64,000 nt of DNA from Methylocaldum sp002005105 (lineage in GTDB: Bacteria; Pseudomonadota; Gammaproteobacteria; Methylococcales; Methylococcaceae). The position numbers and the translations under genes were made by a program. Location: NCBI RefSeq assembly GCF_051027545.1, contig NZ_CP194901.1, positions 1-64,000 of the forward strand. The letters run 5' to 3'. The first letter of the stretch is position 1. Each line of letters begins with the position of its first letter. The notes beneath the pieces are model-generated. The model was not told the DNA's origin. It searched no databases and saw nothing but the letters and a program-made list of their open reading frames with translations. Of this stretch, positions 1 through 9,476 are shown piece after piece.

Positions 1-2444
1 TAGCCGAGGGTGGCCCCGGCCGCCTGGGTGTACTGGTTGAGGCCGTTGGCGGTGTAGCTCTTGGTGCCGTTGGCCGCCCCGCCCCATTGATAGGCGTCGT
101 TGCTCCAGCTGAGCCCGGTGATGGCCTGGACCTGGTTGCGGGTGTACGTGTAGGTGAGGTCCTGGGCGGTGCCGGCGAGGTTGTGGCCGAGGCTCGCCAG
201 GGCCGATTGGGCGCTGTAGCCGTAGCTGGTGGTGGTGCCGTTGCCGAGGGTCACCGTGGTGCGCCTTGAGAGGTCGTCGTAGGCGTAGCTCGCCAGGCTC
301 GTGGTCCCCAGCTCCTTGATCGCCGTCGGCCGGTTGAGGGCGTCGTAGCTCGTGGTGACGTAGAACGGCGTCGCCTCGGGCCAGGTGATCCTCGTCCGGT
401 TGGAGGCCGCATCGTACTGGTAGCTCAGCGTCTTGCCGCCCGCCGTGGTGGCGGTGAGCCGGCCGGCGTTGTCGAAGGCGTAAGTGATGGCATAACCGGT
501 CAGGTTGGCTTGCGTCCGCCGGCCCAACAGATCGTAGGCGTAGCTGACGTTGTCGGCGGTCGTCGGATAGGCGCGGCTCAAGAGCCGGTTGAGGTTGTCG
601 TAGGCCAGGGTCACGCTTTGGCCGTTCCGCTTCCGGAGGCTCACGAGGTTGCCGTTGGCGTCGTAGCCGTACTGCTCGTAATCCGTGGTCGAGGAGACCC
701 CGGCCGTGGTCTTGCTCGGGAACAGGGTCTTGAGCCGGCGGTCGTGGCCGTCGTACTGGTAGGTGGTGAGGTTGTTCTTGGCGTCCTTGACCGTCGCCAC
801 CCGCCCGTTGGGGGTGTAGGTGTAGGCGGCGGTGGTCTGGGCGAGTCCCGTGCCGACCGCGCGCTTGATCTGCTGCACGGTGTCATCGAGGTTGTAGACG
901 GTCTCGCTGACCCGGTTGCCGCCCTGCGCCGCCGTCAGGTTCTCGGTGGCGCGGATGAGCCGGTCGAGGTCGTCGTAGGCGTAGTCGGCCACCGAGACCG
1001 GCGCGGCGGCCGTCGGGCAGGTGGTGGCCGCCGCCGTCTGCCCCGGTCCCCAGGCCTTCAGGAGCTGGTTGGTGGGGGTATAGGTGCGGCAGGAGACCAG
1101 CCATTGGGCGCCAATCTGGGCGGCGGTCCTAATGAGATTGCCGTTGGCGTCGTAGCCTTGCTGGGTCACCTTGCCCAGGGCGTTGGTCACCTGGGTCGGC
1201 CGCCGTTCGGCGTCGTAGGCAGTGGTCACGGTGTCGGTGACGTCGGTGCGGGGACCGTTGACCTGGGTCAGGTTGCCGACCGCATCATAGGTGTAGGTGG
1301 TGGCGAGGTTGAGCTTGCCCGTGCCCGCATCCACCGTGACGGTCTGCGGCACGTACTGGTTGCTCGCGTTGTAGGTGGTGGTGGTCACCACCGACTGGGT
1401 GGCGCTGATCTTCTCGGTGACCGCGGTCGGGAGGTAGAAGGTGGCAAAGCCGGTCGGGGTGAACCCGGTGTAGGCGGTGGTGGTCACCGGCTGAACGCCG
1501 CCGCTGTCCGCCGGCCGGGTGACGGTGGCGGGCAGCCCCTGTGCGGTGTAGGTGTAGGTGGTGACCTTGCCGCGCGGGTCGGTCACGCTCGCGACCCGGT
1601 TGAAGGCGCTTTCGTAGGTGGTGCTGGTGACCAAATTGGCGAGGCCCGAGCCGGCCTTGGCCACCTGCGTCACCGTTTTGACGTTGTGGGTGCAGCGCTT
1701 GTCGGTGCCGGCGCAGGGGGCGTCGTCGTAGGCGTAGGTCAGATAGTTGCCTTCCGGCAGGACGGTCTTGATGAGCCGTTCCTGGCCGTCATAGGTATGC
1801 GTGGTGACCCGGCCTTCGGGGTCGATGGCCTTGAGCTCCTTGCCGAAGGCGTCGAAATAGGACACCCGGCTCAATCCCAGGGGGCCGGTCTCCTCGGACC
1901 GGGAGCCCGCGAAGTAGTAGGTGTAGAGCTTGCCGTTGGCGTTGGTCTGGGTCTGCACCCGGCCCAAGGCGTCGTAGACGTTGGTGGCGAACGCGGTGGT
2001 CGGGTTGGCCGGGTAGAACAGCTGGGTGATCCGCCCCGGCAGGTCGTACTGGAAGGTGGTGGCCTTGGCCGTGGCGTCGGTGAAGGTCGTCAGATTGCCG
2101 TTGGCGTCATAGGCGTAGCCGAGGCTGCGCGTGCCGTCGCTCACCTGGGTGACGCGACCCCCGCTGTAGGTCAGGGTCAGGGTCCGGCCCAGGCTGTTCT
2201 GTACCTGGGTCAGGTCGTTGCCGGTGTAGGTGAACTTGACCTGGACCCCGCTGGCCTCTTGGAAGGTGGCGATCCGGCCGGCCGCGTTGAAGGTGAGCTG
2301 GTCCCGGTGCAGGGTTTCGTAACTGTAGGTGGCGTCGGCGTTCTTGATCAGCCGCGCCGCGTTACCGGGGGGCGCGTTGTAGGTACCGTGCGGTAAGGGC
2401 GGCCTAGCAAAGCCGATACCGCCGCAGGGGTAGCCGCAATCCAT
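1..2444 (-). CDS. Orphan RHS core fragment, partial, runs off the left edge
   Basis: The minus strand reads as RHS/YD repeats in one frame from a possible ATG at 2444 to the window edge. From about 2390 down to 1 it is almost identical, without net indel (constant offset of 4370), to the internal part of the complete RHS gene at 4371-6760. The first ~18 codons (starting MDCGYPCGG) are unrelated to RHS and read through a short palindromic repeat. It lacks the signal peptide and N-terminal domain. It lies directly downstream of the toxin and immunity genes, which is the usual place for displaced orphan rhs cassettes carrying alternative toxin tips. The tip would be left of the window. Translation from 2444 is doubtful; it may serve only as a recombination donor. 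Confidence 0.65.
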   Translation of the reverse strand, partial: MDCGYPCGGIGFARPPLPHGTYNAPPGNAARLIKNADATYSYETLHRDQLTFNAAGRIATFQEASGVQVKFTYTGNDLTQVQNSLGRTLTLTYSGGRVTQVSDGTRSLGYAYDANGNLTTFTDATAKATTFQYDLPGRITQLFYPANPTTAFATNVYDALGRVQTQTNANGKLYTYYFAGSRSEETGPLGLSRVSYFDAFGKELKAIDPEGRVTTHTYDGQERLIKTVLPEGNYLTYAYDDAPCAGTDKRCTHNVKTVTQVAKAGSGLANLVTSTTYESAFNRVASVTDPRGKVTTYTYTAQGLPATVTRPADSGGVQPVTTTAYTGFTPTGFATFYLPTAVTEKISATQSVVTTTTYNASNQYVPQTVTVDAGTGKLNLATTYTYDAVGNLTQVNGPRTDVTDTVTTAYDAERRPTQVTNALGKVTQQGYDANGNLIRTAAQIGAQWLVSCRTYTPTNQLLKAWGPGQTAAATTCPTAAAPVSVADYAYDDLDRLIRATENLTAAQGGNRVSETVYNLDDTVQQIKRAVGTGLAQTTAAYTYTPNGRVATVKDAKNNLTTYQYDGHDRRLKTLFPSKTTAGVSSTTDYEQYGYDANGNLVSLRKRNGQSVTLAYDNLNRLLSRAYPTTADNVSYAYDLLGRRTQANLTGYAITYAFDNAGRLTATTAGGKTLSYQYDAASNRTRITWPEATPFYVTTSYDALNRPTAIKELGTTSLASYAYDDLSRRTTVTLGNGTTTSYGYSAQSALASLGHNLAGTAQDLTYTYTRNQVQAITGLSWSNDAYQWGGAANGTKSYTANGLNQYTQAAGATLG

Positions 2445-2446
2445 CC

Positions 2447-2472
2447 GGCGCATTACGCGACGCGAACGCACC
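2447..2472. repeat. Short REP-like palindrome at the junction of the orphan RHS copy
   Basis: GGCGCATT at 2447 and AACGCACC at 2465 form an imperfect palindrome (minus-strand reading GGTGCGTT...AATGCGCC). It lies where RHS homology stops, between the orphan copy and the immunity gene. Similar extragenic palindromes are common in proteobacteria; the assignment rests on shape only. Confidence 0.35.
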
Positions 2473-2481
2473 CTACACGAG

Positions 2482-3177
2482 CTACTCCGAAAATAGACAT
2501 CTAGACTCGGCTTTAGATCGTTCCCGAAGAATCTCAACTGCTTCATTGAAAGCAGCTTCCGTTGCGCGACTTGCGACTACAATCTCATCTAAGTCACGAC
2601 ACTGCCGCATTAATTCGTTCTTAACTAATGGATGGTTTAAGACGGCTTTTTCCCCATCTTGACTGCTTACGTCTATCTTATGGGCGTTAATTACGAAATT
2701 ATCGACCGCCTCATAGACGCGTCTTGCAGCCCAGATCGCATCCTGCGTATCTCCCGTCAACAGTAGCCGCAGACAGTAAACTACCGTTGCCGCAGCGTCC
2801 TCGGCATATGGAACACCAACTTCCCATGCGTCATCTTCAGTTGGCAGTACAGCCATACAGCGCTCTAATAGCGAATTGACTACGGTTGGATCAATAATCC
2901 TTGACTTTGTGGCGTCCCAGACATAGGAAAGCGCTTCCGAATAAGTCGAAAGATCGGTAGGTTTTCGATTTGCAACCCGCGCATATTCTGCATAGCAAGG
3001 GAAAATTCTTTGTGCGCATGACACAGCAAACGCACATTTGGCTTCTTTGGAAAGCTGATCTAAGACAGTCTTTAGAACAGACTCTGAAAAAGCAGCGGTG
3101 ATAGTCATAAAAGGACTTCCTTCGCTCCAGACCGATTTGACAGTCTGGAGCGATCTTTCTACGAAGGTGCTTGCCAA
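2482..3177 (-). CDS. Putative immunity protein for the RHS toxin (DUF416/Imm5-like helical protein)
   Basis: A 231-residue, mostly helical, soluble protein with no signal peptide. It starts 22 bp after the stop of the toxin-bearing RHS gene on the same strand, the standard position of the cognate immunity gene. The segment FAVSCAQRIFPCYAEYA followed by an Ala-rich stretch (DAAATVVYCLRLLL) recalls DUF416 and Imm5 proteins, families of cytoplasmic immunity proteins; this match is from memory and unconfirmed. Its base composition is distinctly more AT-rich than the RHS core, as usual for recently exchanged toxin/immunity pairs. A second in-frame Met at residue 24 (MTITAAF) could be the true start. 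The role is inferred from position. Confidence 0.6.
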   Translation of the reverse strand: MASTFVERSLQTVKSVWSEGSPFMTITAAFSESVLKTVLDQLSKEAKCAFAVSCAQRIFPCYAEYARVANRKPTDLSTYSEALSYVWDATKSRIIDPTVVNSLLERCMAVLPTEDDAWEVGVPYAEDAAATVVYCLRLLLTGDTQDAIWAARRVYEAVDNFVINAHKIDVSSQDGEKAVLNHPLVKNELMRQCRDLDEIVVASRATEAAFNEAVEILRERSKAESRCLFSE

Positions 3178-3199
3178 GCCTCAGTCGTTTGCCTCAATT

Positions 3200-6100
3200 T
3201 TACTTTAAATTACCAACAATTCCGCCAGCAACCCCGCCGCCTAGAGCGGAAAGAGTACCTGAAGTACTACTTGGCCATACTACTGATTGTGCACCGACGA
3301 TTTTGCCCCCCGTAGCCTCTATAACGCTCGCACATGTCGGACAGATTGATCGAGTCACCTCCATGGCTTGTAGCCTTGCTCCCTGCTGTTGAGCATATTG
3401 AATTGCTGTGATCTCGGCATGGGCACCGGGAAGTTTAGCCGTATCCATTTCGAGGCTTTGAGCAAGGCTACGCTGTGCCGGGGTTAAATCACGAGCGCCC
3501 CCCGCAACGACAGTTCCTCGAGAAGTGCTTAGAACCGCAGTTGTACGCTGAGCCTGGGCAATTGGATCTAGCACACTGTGAACTTGGTTGGCCTGTGTCG
3601 CTAGCTTAGTGGATCTAGCTGCCTGAAAGATGGCAGTAGCCTTACTTGTCAACCCCGCTCCAACCGCTCCGAGTGTCGCGTCTAAGGCAATCGCCCTCGC
3701 GTCAAAAATATCTCCCCCCGTCAATCCGCGGATGATACCTCCCATAACAACACTTGTGGCTGCACCAATGCACATGGGGCAGTTCCCCGACGGATCGGTC
3801 AGGTTAACCGGATCATTCCCGACATAAGCATACAGGTTCAGATCGTCCTGATAGCCGATCGGGTCGGTCTGGAGGAACCGCCCCAAGGCCGGCGAATACA
3901 TCCTCGCCTTGTAGTGGTATAGGTTCAATTGCCCGAGGAGCTGCTGGCCGGTGTAGCGGAACCTAACGCCCGTGGTGACGTTCGGTTCGCCCCAGGGGCC
4001 GTAGCTGTAGACCGCGGTCGAGGTGCCTGTGGCATCGGCGGTGGCGACGATGGAGCCTAAATGGTCGCCGTAGAGCCAGGTCTTGGTGGTCGTGCCCGCC
4101 CCTTCGTACCAGACCAGCGGCTCGTCGACGCCGGGGCCGTGGACGTAGCGGCGGAGGAGATTGCCCGAGCCGTCGTACTCGGCCAAGAGGTCCTGGCCGT
4201 CGTAGAGGAGGTTCGAGGTCACCCCGGCGATCGCGGTCTGCCGAAGCCGCCCCTCGCCGTCATAGGCGAGCGCCGCCGCGAGGCCGGTCTTGTTGGCGGT
4301 CTTGAGACGGTTGTCGAGGTCGTACCCATAGCTCCACACCCCGTCCCCGGTGAGGTTGCCGTTGGCGTCATAGCCGAGGGTGGCCCCGGCCGCCTGGGTG
4401 TACTGGTTGAGGCCGTTGGCGGTGTAGCTCTTGGTGCCGTTGGCCGCGCCGCCCCATTGATAGGCGTCGTTGCTCCAGCTGAGCCCGGTAATGGCCTGGA
4501 CCTGGTTCCGGGCGTACGTGTAGGTGAGGTCCTGGGCGGTGCCGGCGAGGTTGTGGCCGAGGCTCGCCAGGGCCGATTGGGCGCTGTAGCCGTAGCTGGT
4601 GGTGGTGCCGTTCCCTAAGGTCACCGTGGTGCGCCGAGACAAATCGTCGTAGACGTAGCTCGCGAGGCTTACGCTGCCGTTCTCTTGGATCGCCGTCGGC
4701 CGGTTGAGGGCGTCATAGCTGGTGGTGATGTAGAAGGCCGTCGCCTCGGGCCAGGTGATCCTCGTCCGGTTGGAGGCCGCATCGTACTGGTAGCTCACCG
4801 TCTTGCCGCCCGCCGTGGTCGAGGTGAGCCGGCCGGCGTTGTCGAAGGCGTAAGTGATGGCGTAACCGGTCAGGTTGGCTTGCGTCCGCCGGCCCAACAG
4901 ATCGTAGACGTAGCTGACGTTATCGGCCGTCGTCGGATAGGCGCGGCTCAAGAGCCGGTTGAGGTCGTCGTAGGCCAGGGTCACGCTTTGGCCGTTCCGC
5001 TTCCTGAGGCTCACGAGGTTGCTATTGGCGTCGTAGCCGTACTGTTCGTAATCCGTGGTCGAGGAGACCCCGGCCGTGGTCTTGCTCGGGAACAGGGTCT
5101 TGAGCCGGCGGTCGTGGCCGTCGTACTGGTAGGTGGTGAGGTTGTTCTTGGCGTCCTTGACCGTCGCCACCCGCCCGTTGGGGGTGTAGGTGTAGGCGGC
5201 GGTGGTCTGGGCGAGTCCCGTGCCGACCGCGCGCTTGATCTGCTGCACGGTGTCATCGAGGTTGTAGACGGTCTCGCTGACCCGGTTGCCGCCCTGCGCC
5301 GCCGTCAGGTTCTCGGTGGCGCGGATGAGCCGGTCGAGGTCGTCGTAGGCGTAGTCGGCCACCGAGACCGGCGCGGCGGCCGTCGGGCAGGTGGTGGCCG
5401 CCCCCGTCTGCCCCGGTCCCCAGGCCTTCAGGAGCTTGTTGGTGGGGGTATAGGTGCGGCAGGAGACCAGCCATTGGGCGCCGATCTGGGCGGCGGTCCT
5501 AATGAGATTGCCGTTGGCGTCGTAGCCTTGCTGGGTCACCTTGCCGAGGGCGTTGGTCACCTGGGTCGGCCGCCGTTCGGCGTCGTAGGCAGTGGTCACG
5601 GTGTCGGTGACGTCGGTGCGGGGACCGTTGACCTGGGTCAGGTTGCCGACCGCATCATAGGTGTAGGTGGTGGCGAGGTTGAGCTTGCCCGTGCCCGCAT
5701 CCACCGTGACGGTCTGCGGCACGTATTTGTTGCTCGCGTTGTAGGTGGTGGTGGTCACCACCGACTGGGTGGCGCTGATCTTCTCGGTGACCGCGGTCGG
5801 GAGGTAGAAGGTGGCAAAGCCGGTCGGGGTGAACCCGGTGTAGGCGGTGGTGGTCACCGGCTGAACGCCGCCGCTGTCCGCCGGCCGGGTGACGGTGGCG
5901 GGCAGCCCCTGTGCGGTGTAGGTGTAGGTGGTGACCTTGCCGCGCGGGTCGGTCACGCTCGCGACCCGGTTGAAGGCGCTTTCGTAGGTGGTGCTGGTGA
6001 CCAAATTGGCGAGGCCCGAGCCGGCCTTGGCCACCTGCGTCACCGTTTTGACGTTGTGGGTGCAGCGCTTGTCGGTGCCGGCGCAGGGGGCGTCGTCGTA

Positions 6101-9100
6101 GGCGTAGGTCAGATAGTTGCCTTCCGGCAGGACGGTCTTGATGAGCCGTTCCTGGCCGTCATAGGTATGCGTGGTGACCCGGCCTTCGGGGTCGATGGCC
6201 TTGAGCTCCTTGCCGAAGGCGTCGAAATAGGACACCCGGCTCAATCCCAGGGGGCCGGTCTCCTCGGACCGGGAGCCCGCGAAGTAGTAGGTGTAGAGCT
6301 TGCCGTTGGCGTTGGTCTGGGTCTGCACCCGGCCCAAGGCGTCGTAGACGTTGGCGGCGAACGCGGTGGTCGGGTTGGCCGGGTAGAACAGCTGGGTGAT
6401 CCGCCCCGGCAGGTCGTACTGGAAGGTGGTGGCCTTGGCCGTGGCGTCGGTGAAGGTCGTCAGATTGCCGTTGGCGTCATAGGCGTAGCCGAGGCTGCGC
6501 GTGCCGTCGCTCACCTGGGTGACGCGACCCCCGCTGTAGGTCAGGGTCAGGGTCCGGCCCAGGCTGTTCTGTACCTGGGTCAGGTCGTTGCCGGTGTAGG
6601 TGAACTTGACCTGGACCCCGCTGGCCTCTTGGAAGGTGGCGATCCGGCCGGCCGCGTTGAAGGTGAGCTGGTCCCGGTGCAGGGTTTCGTAACTGTAGGT
6701 GGCGTCGGCGTTCTTGATCAGCCGCGCCGCGTTACCGGGGGGCGGGTTGTAGGTGCCGTCCGGCAGCTTGACGAAGACCTCGCCGTTGAGGCCTTGCTTG
6801 ACGATCACGGTGTTGCCGATCAACTGGTCGCCGAACCAGCGCTGGCCCAGGGTGGCGATGACCATCTTGTCCAGCGGCTTGGCGGTATCGCTGAGGAGGT
6901 CGAGGGCCACCAGCTTTTCGACGAGGGTGGTCACCGCATCGAGGGCGGAGTCTTCGCCGAGGCCCTGGAAGCCGTCCGAATTCACCGTGGCGGACGCGGC
7001 GAGGTTGTGGGTCCAGCCCTTGCCCAGGGGGCCGGCCTGGGTGCGCAGGCCGGAGCTGTAGAGCTTCCGGAAGTTGAGCGCGTGCGGGAAGGCGCCCGTG
7101 CCGACGGTCATGTCCTCGTGGGCGTAGACGAAATGGCCCTTGGCCATGTCGATGGGGTCGTTGAAAAATCTCCCGATCGTTTGCAGCAGGCTGCCGTTTT
7201 GAGCCGGCATGCTGTTCTGTGTGGCCGCGGTGTAGGCCGGTTGAGACAACGATGTGGTCGAAAACCCGCCGGCCAGACCGCCGCCGATGATGGCGCCGAT
7301 CCCCCAGCCGCTGGCGTCAGCCCGGATGTCGAAATACCCCACGCCCGACCAGCTGTTCTCGGCCAGATTGCAGCGGGTCGGCAGGATCAGGCGACGGCCG
7401 GCGTTGACTGCGTTCTGGAAGGTGCTGAGCCAGGCCGAACAGGCCACCAGGTTGGGCTGGACGACGCTCGTGTAGTTGGTCGATTTGGCATCGTAGATGC
7501 GGTCGTTGTTGGTCGCCGCGAGGTCGATCAATTTGACCGTGGAGACCGCACTGACGCCTGCGGTCTGCTGGACGGACGTGGATTCGAAGATGCTCGAGTG
7601 CATCGCGTCGCTGTAGAAGGCCGCGGCCTCCTTGGCGGCATTGGCCGTCTGGCTGACGACGCTCAGGAAGTTGCCGGGCAGGTCGACGTAGGGGGCGGTG
7701 TTGTAGCCGGCGATGCCGATCTGGTGGTGGAACAGGGTATTGGTTTGCGCCAGTCGGTCGGTGAGGTAGTCGGAGGCGTTGACCTGGGCGATCCAGGTGG
7801 ACGAGAGCACCGCGAGGCTGGACCCCAGCACCAGCTCGGAGGTGTCGGCGGTGCCCGCCGCCTTGGCTTCATCCAAACGCTTCTGATGTAACTCCACCAG
7901 CCCTCGGCCCGCAGGCCCCCAGCCGTTGCCGACCAGGAACGTCCCGCCGGCCTTGATCTGCTGGGTGAACGCCTGATTGGCGAAGGTTTGCGCGTAGGCG
8001 CCATGGGTGATGGTGAAGCTCACCGTGCCGACCGTGCCGGGCGTTACCGCCGTGCCGGTGGCCTGGGCAGCGCCATCCAGCATGAGCACCGGCTGGTTGG
8101 AGGCGTTGTAGGTGATCGTCAGGCGTTTGCCGTAGATCGCATCCGAACTGTAGGTCTTGTCGATGCCCTGGTATTGGATCCTTAAGGTGGGTCTGTAATT
8201 GGCGGGGATGTCCGCGGTCCATTCGGTCAAGGCCACCGAGGTGTCCTGGTAGGGCAAGCCGGTCTGGCGCAGGCTGCCGCCGGTGTGGGGGTTGATGGTC
8301 TTGCCGCCGACTGCGTCGTCCACGGTGCCGGCGGGCAGGTTGGTGCGAAGATAGTTCGTCAGATTGGTCGCATAGGCGGTGAGATTGTTGCGGATGTTGG
8401 TGCGGTTGACGCCCTGGATATAGTCCGCGGTGATGGTCGCGCCGCTCCGCGCCTGGGTCAGATAGGTGGAGGCGTTGTAGCCGCTGGCCGTGGCCAGGTT
8501 GATGCCGGCCTTGATCGTGTGCGGCTTGAAGCTCGGATCGAAGTGGTAGGCGGTTCCGCCGAGGGTCGCTTTCACCCACACATGGTCGATCTTGATGCTG
8601 ACTAGTGCCGCGGTCGAACCGGGACAACTGCCCGCCGCCGTGGCGGTTACCGAAGCGATCGGCACCTGGCCGTTGGCGAGCAGGTTCAATACGGCGCACA
8701 CGTTCGAGGTGTCGATGCCGAGCCAGTCGTGGATCTGGGCGGCGGTCAGGTTGATGCGCCCCTTGACATAACTGGCGGTATAGCCGGCTTGACGCAGCAG
8801 CGACACCATGAGAGCCGCCTGGTCGAAGGCGGTGCCCTGGTTGTCCAGAATGGTCCCGAGCGCACCTTTCTGCACGCCCCACACCGGATAGTATTCGATG
8901 TTGTTGCGCACGTATTCGTAGATCAGGTCCGGATCATTGCGCAGCGCTCTCGCCAACTCGGCGATCGAGGCTGGGCCGGCCGGGGCGGTGTCGCCGGCGA
9001 CGCGCAGGGTGGTCGAGAGCTCCCCCGATGTCCCGTCCGGCTGGTTCAGGCCAGCGGGCACCGGCCGGGACTGGATCGCCTGCTCGGATTCCTCGGCCGT

Positions 9101-9319
9101 CACCGGCGAGAAGATCGCCCGGTTGATGCCGGGCAACGATTCCACGGGGCGTGCCGGCGCCTTGGCCGGGGCGGCGGGCTTGGCCTTGCCGAAGGCCGGA
9201 CTCGACTCGTCCACCACCGCCGGCACGCCGCCGCCGAAACTGACGTTCCCGTCGGCCGCGAGCGGACCGCTGAGAACCGACAACGCCAAAAAAATCGACA
9301 CGCTGAGCTGTCGCCACAT
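3200..9319 (-). CDS. RHS-repeat polymorphic toxin with deaminase-fold C-terminal domain
   Basis: A 2039-residue exported protein. Residues 1-22 form a signal peptide ending at a Leu-Ala-Ala site. At about 125-290 there is a transglutaminase-like domain with a late His (DHVWVK) and Asp (HFDPSF), but the usual catalytic Cys position reads GTAFDQAAL, so activity is doubtful. Long YD/RHS repeats follow to about 1800 and end in the conserved RHS core boundary (YSPALGRFLQTDPIGY, then NLTDPSG). The last ~194 residues are a different domain with HAEI near 1967 and CPTC near 1993-1996, the zinc-binding HAE/PCxxC signature of the deaminase superfamily; the spacing resembles YwqJ-type toxin deaminases. 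The predicted job is cleavage and delivery of a nucleic-acid deaminase toxin. A purine-rich RBS (GGGGAGATAGGAAG) precedes the ATG. Target and delivery route are unknown. Confidence 0.85.
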   Translation of the reverse strand: MWRQLSVSIFLALSVLSGPLAADGNVSFGGGVPAVVDESSPAFGKAKPAAPAKAPARPVESLPGINRAIFSPVTAEESEQAIQSRPVPAGLNQPDGTSGELSTTLRVAGDTAPAGPASIAELARALRNDPDLIYEYVRNNIEYYPVWGVQKGALGTILDNQGTAFDQAALMVSLLRQAGYTASYVKGRINLTAAQIHDWLGIDTSNVCAVLNLLANGQVPIASVTATAAGSCPGSTAALVSIKIDHVWVKATLGGTAYHFDPSFKPHTIKAGINLATASGYNASTYLTQARSGATITADYIQGVNRTNIRNNLTAYATNLTNYLRTNLPAGTVDDAVGGKTINPHTGGSLRQTGLPYQDTSVALTEWTADIPANYRPTLRIQYQGIDKTYSSDAIYGKRLTITYNASNQPVLMLDGAAQATGTAVTPGTVGTVSFTITHGAYAQTFANQAFTQQIKAGGTFLVGNGWGPAGRGLVELHQKRLDEAKAAGTADTSELVLGSSLAVLSSTWIAQVNASDYLTDRLAQTNTLFHHQIGIAGYNTAPYVDLPGNFLSVVSQTANAAKEAAAFYSDAMHSSIFESTSVQQTAGVSAVSTVKLIDLAATNNDRIYDAKSTNYTSVVQPNLVACSAWLSTFQNAVNAGRRLILPTRCNLAENSWSGVGYFDIRADASGWGIGAIIGGGLAGGFSTTSLSQPAYTAATQNSMPAQNGSLLQTIGRFFNDPIDMAKGHFVYAHEDMTVGTGAFPHALNFRKLYSSGLRTQAGPLGKGWTHNLAASATVNSDGFQGLGEDSALDAVTTLVEKLVALDLLSDTAKPLDKMVIATLGQRWFGDQLIGNTVIVKQGLNGEVFVKLPDGTYNPPPGNAARLIKNADATYSYETLHRDQLTFNAAGRIATFQEASGVQVKFTYTGNDLTQVQNSLGRTLTLTYSGGRVTQVSDGTRSLGYAYDANGNLTTFTDATAKATTFQYDLPGRITQLFYPANPTTAFAANVYDALGRVQTQTNANGKLYTYYFAGSRSEETGPLGLSRVSYFDAFGKELKAIDPEGRVTTHTYDGQERLIKTVLPEGNYLTYAYDDAPCAGTDKRCTHNVKTVTQVAKAGSGLANLVTSTTYESAFNRVASVTDPRGKVTTYTYTAQGLPATVTRPADSGGVQPVTTTAYTGFTPTGFATFYLPTAVTEKISATQSVVTTTTYNASNKYVPQTVTVDAGTGKLNLATTYTYDAVGNLTQVNGPRTDVTDTVTTAYDAERRPTQVTNALGKVTQQGYDANGNLIRTAAQIGAQWLVSCRTYTPTNKLLKAWGPGQTGAATTCPTAAAPVSVADYAYDDLDRLIRATENLTAAQGGNRVSETVYNLDDTVQQIKRAVGTGLAQTTAAYTYTPNGRVATVKDAKNNLTTYQYDGHDRRLKTLFPSKTTAGVSSTTDYEQYGYDANSNLVSLRKRNGQSVTLAYDDLNRLLSRAYPTTADNVSYVYDLLGRRTQANLTGYAITYAFDNAGRLTSTTAGGKTVSYQYDAASNRTRITWPEATAFYITTSYDALNRPTAIQENGSVSLASYVYDDLSRRTTVTLGNGTTTSYGYSAQSALASLGHNLAGTAQDLTYTYARNQVQAITGLSWSNDAYQWGGAANGTKSYTANGLNQYTQAAGATLGYDANGNLTGDGVWSYGYDLDNRLKTANKTGLAAALAYDGEGRLRQTAIAGVTSNLLYDGQDLLAEYDGSGNLLRRYVHGPGVDEPLVWYEGAGTTTKTWLYGDHLGSIVATADATGTSTAVYSYGPWGEPNVTTGVRFRYTGQQLLGQLNLYHYKARMYSPALGRFLQTDPIGYQDDLNLYAYVGNDPVNLTDPSGNCPMCIGAATSVVMGGIIRGLTGGDIFDARAIALDATLGAVGAGLTSKATAIFQAARSTKLATQANQVHSVLDPIAQAQRTTAVLSTSRGTVVAGGARDLTPAQRSLAQSLEMDTAKLPGAHAEITAIQYAQQQGARLQAMEVTRSICPTCASVIEATGGKIVGAQSVVWPSSTSGTLSALGGGVAGGIVGNLK
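4371..6760. repeat. Second copy of the 2.4-kb RHS core duplication
   Basis: This block of the complete RHS gene is repeated nearly perfectly at 1-2390, with only scattered substitutions and no net indel. Homology ends abruptly near 2390/6760 and its other end is left of the window. Direct repeats of this length are substrates for homologous recombination that would swap the toxin tip and delete the immunity gene between them. Confidence 0.9.
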
Positions 9320-9476
9320 CTTCCTATCTCCCCTAATGTGTCCGGTGAGGCCAACGCCCTCGAAAATGGATTCAATTCACGAAAATACGCCCGCAAGCCT
9401 CTGACCGGTCCAACTGACGTGGATCGGCCGCGAAGCTGACTTGAGACGTGGGAAAAAAACCGGATGGCGCGGCCGA

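Noticed and set aside
4371..6760. CRISPR-like regular repeats in the RHS region
   Set aside because: The short recurring motifs are YD-codon repeats of variable spacing inside one reading frame, not direct repeats with unique spacers. No CRISPR array was found anywhere in the window.
510..7891. Very long Gly/Val-rich open frames on the plus strand opposite the RHS genes (510-2396, 4685-7891)
   Set aside because: They are antisense shadows of the high-GC YD-repeat coding sequence; the minus frame gives recognisable RHS protein and these give low-complexity sequence without domains.
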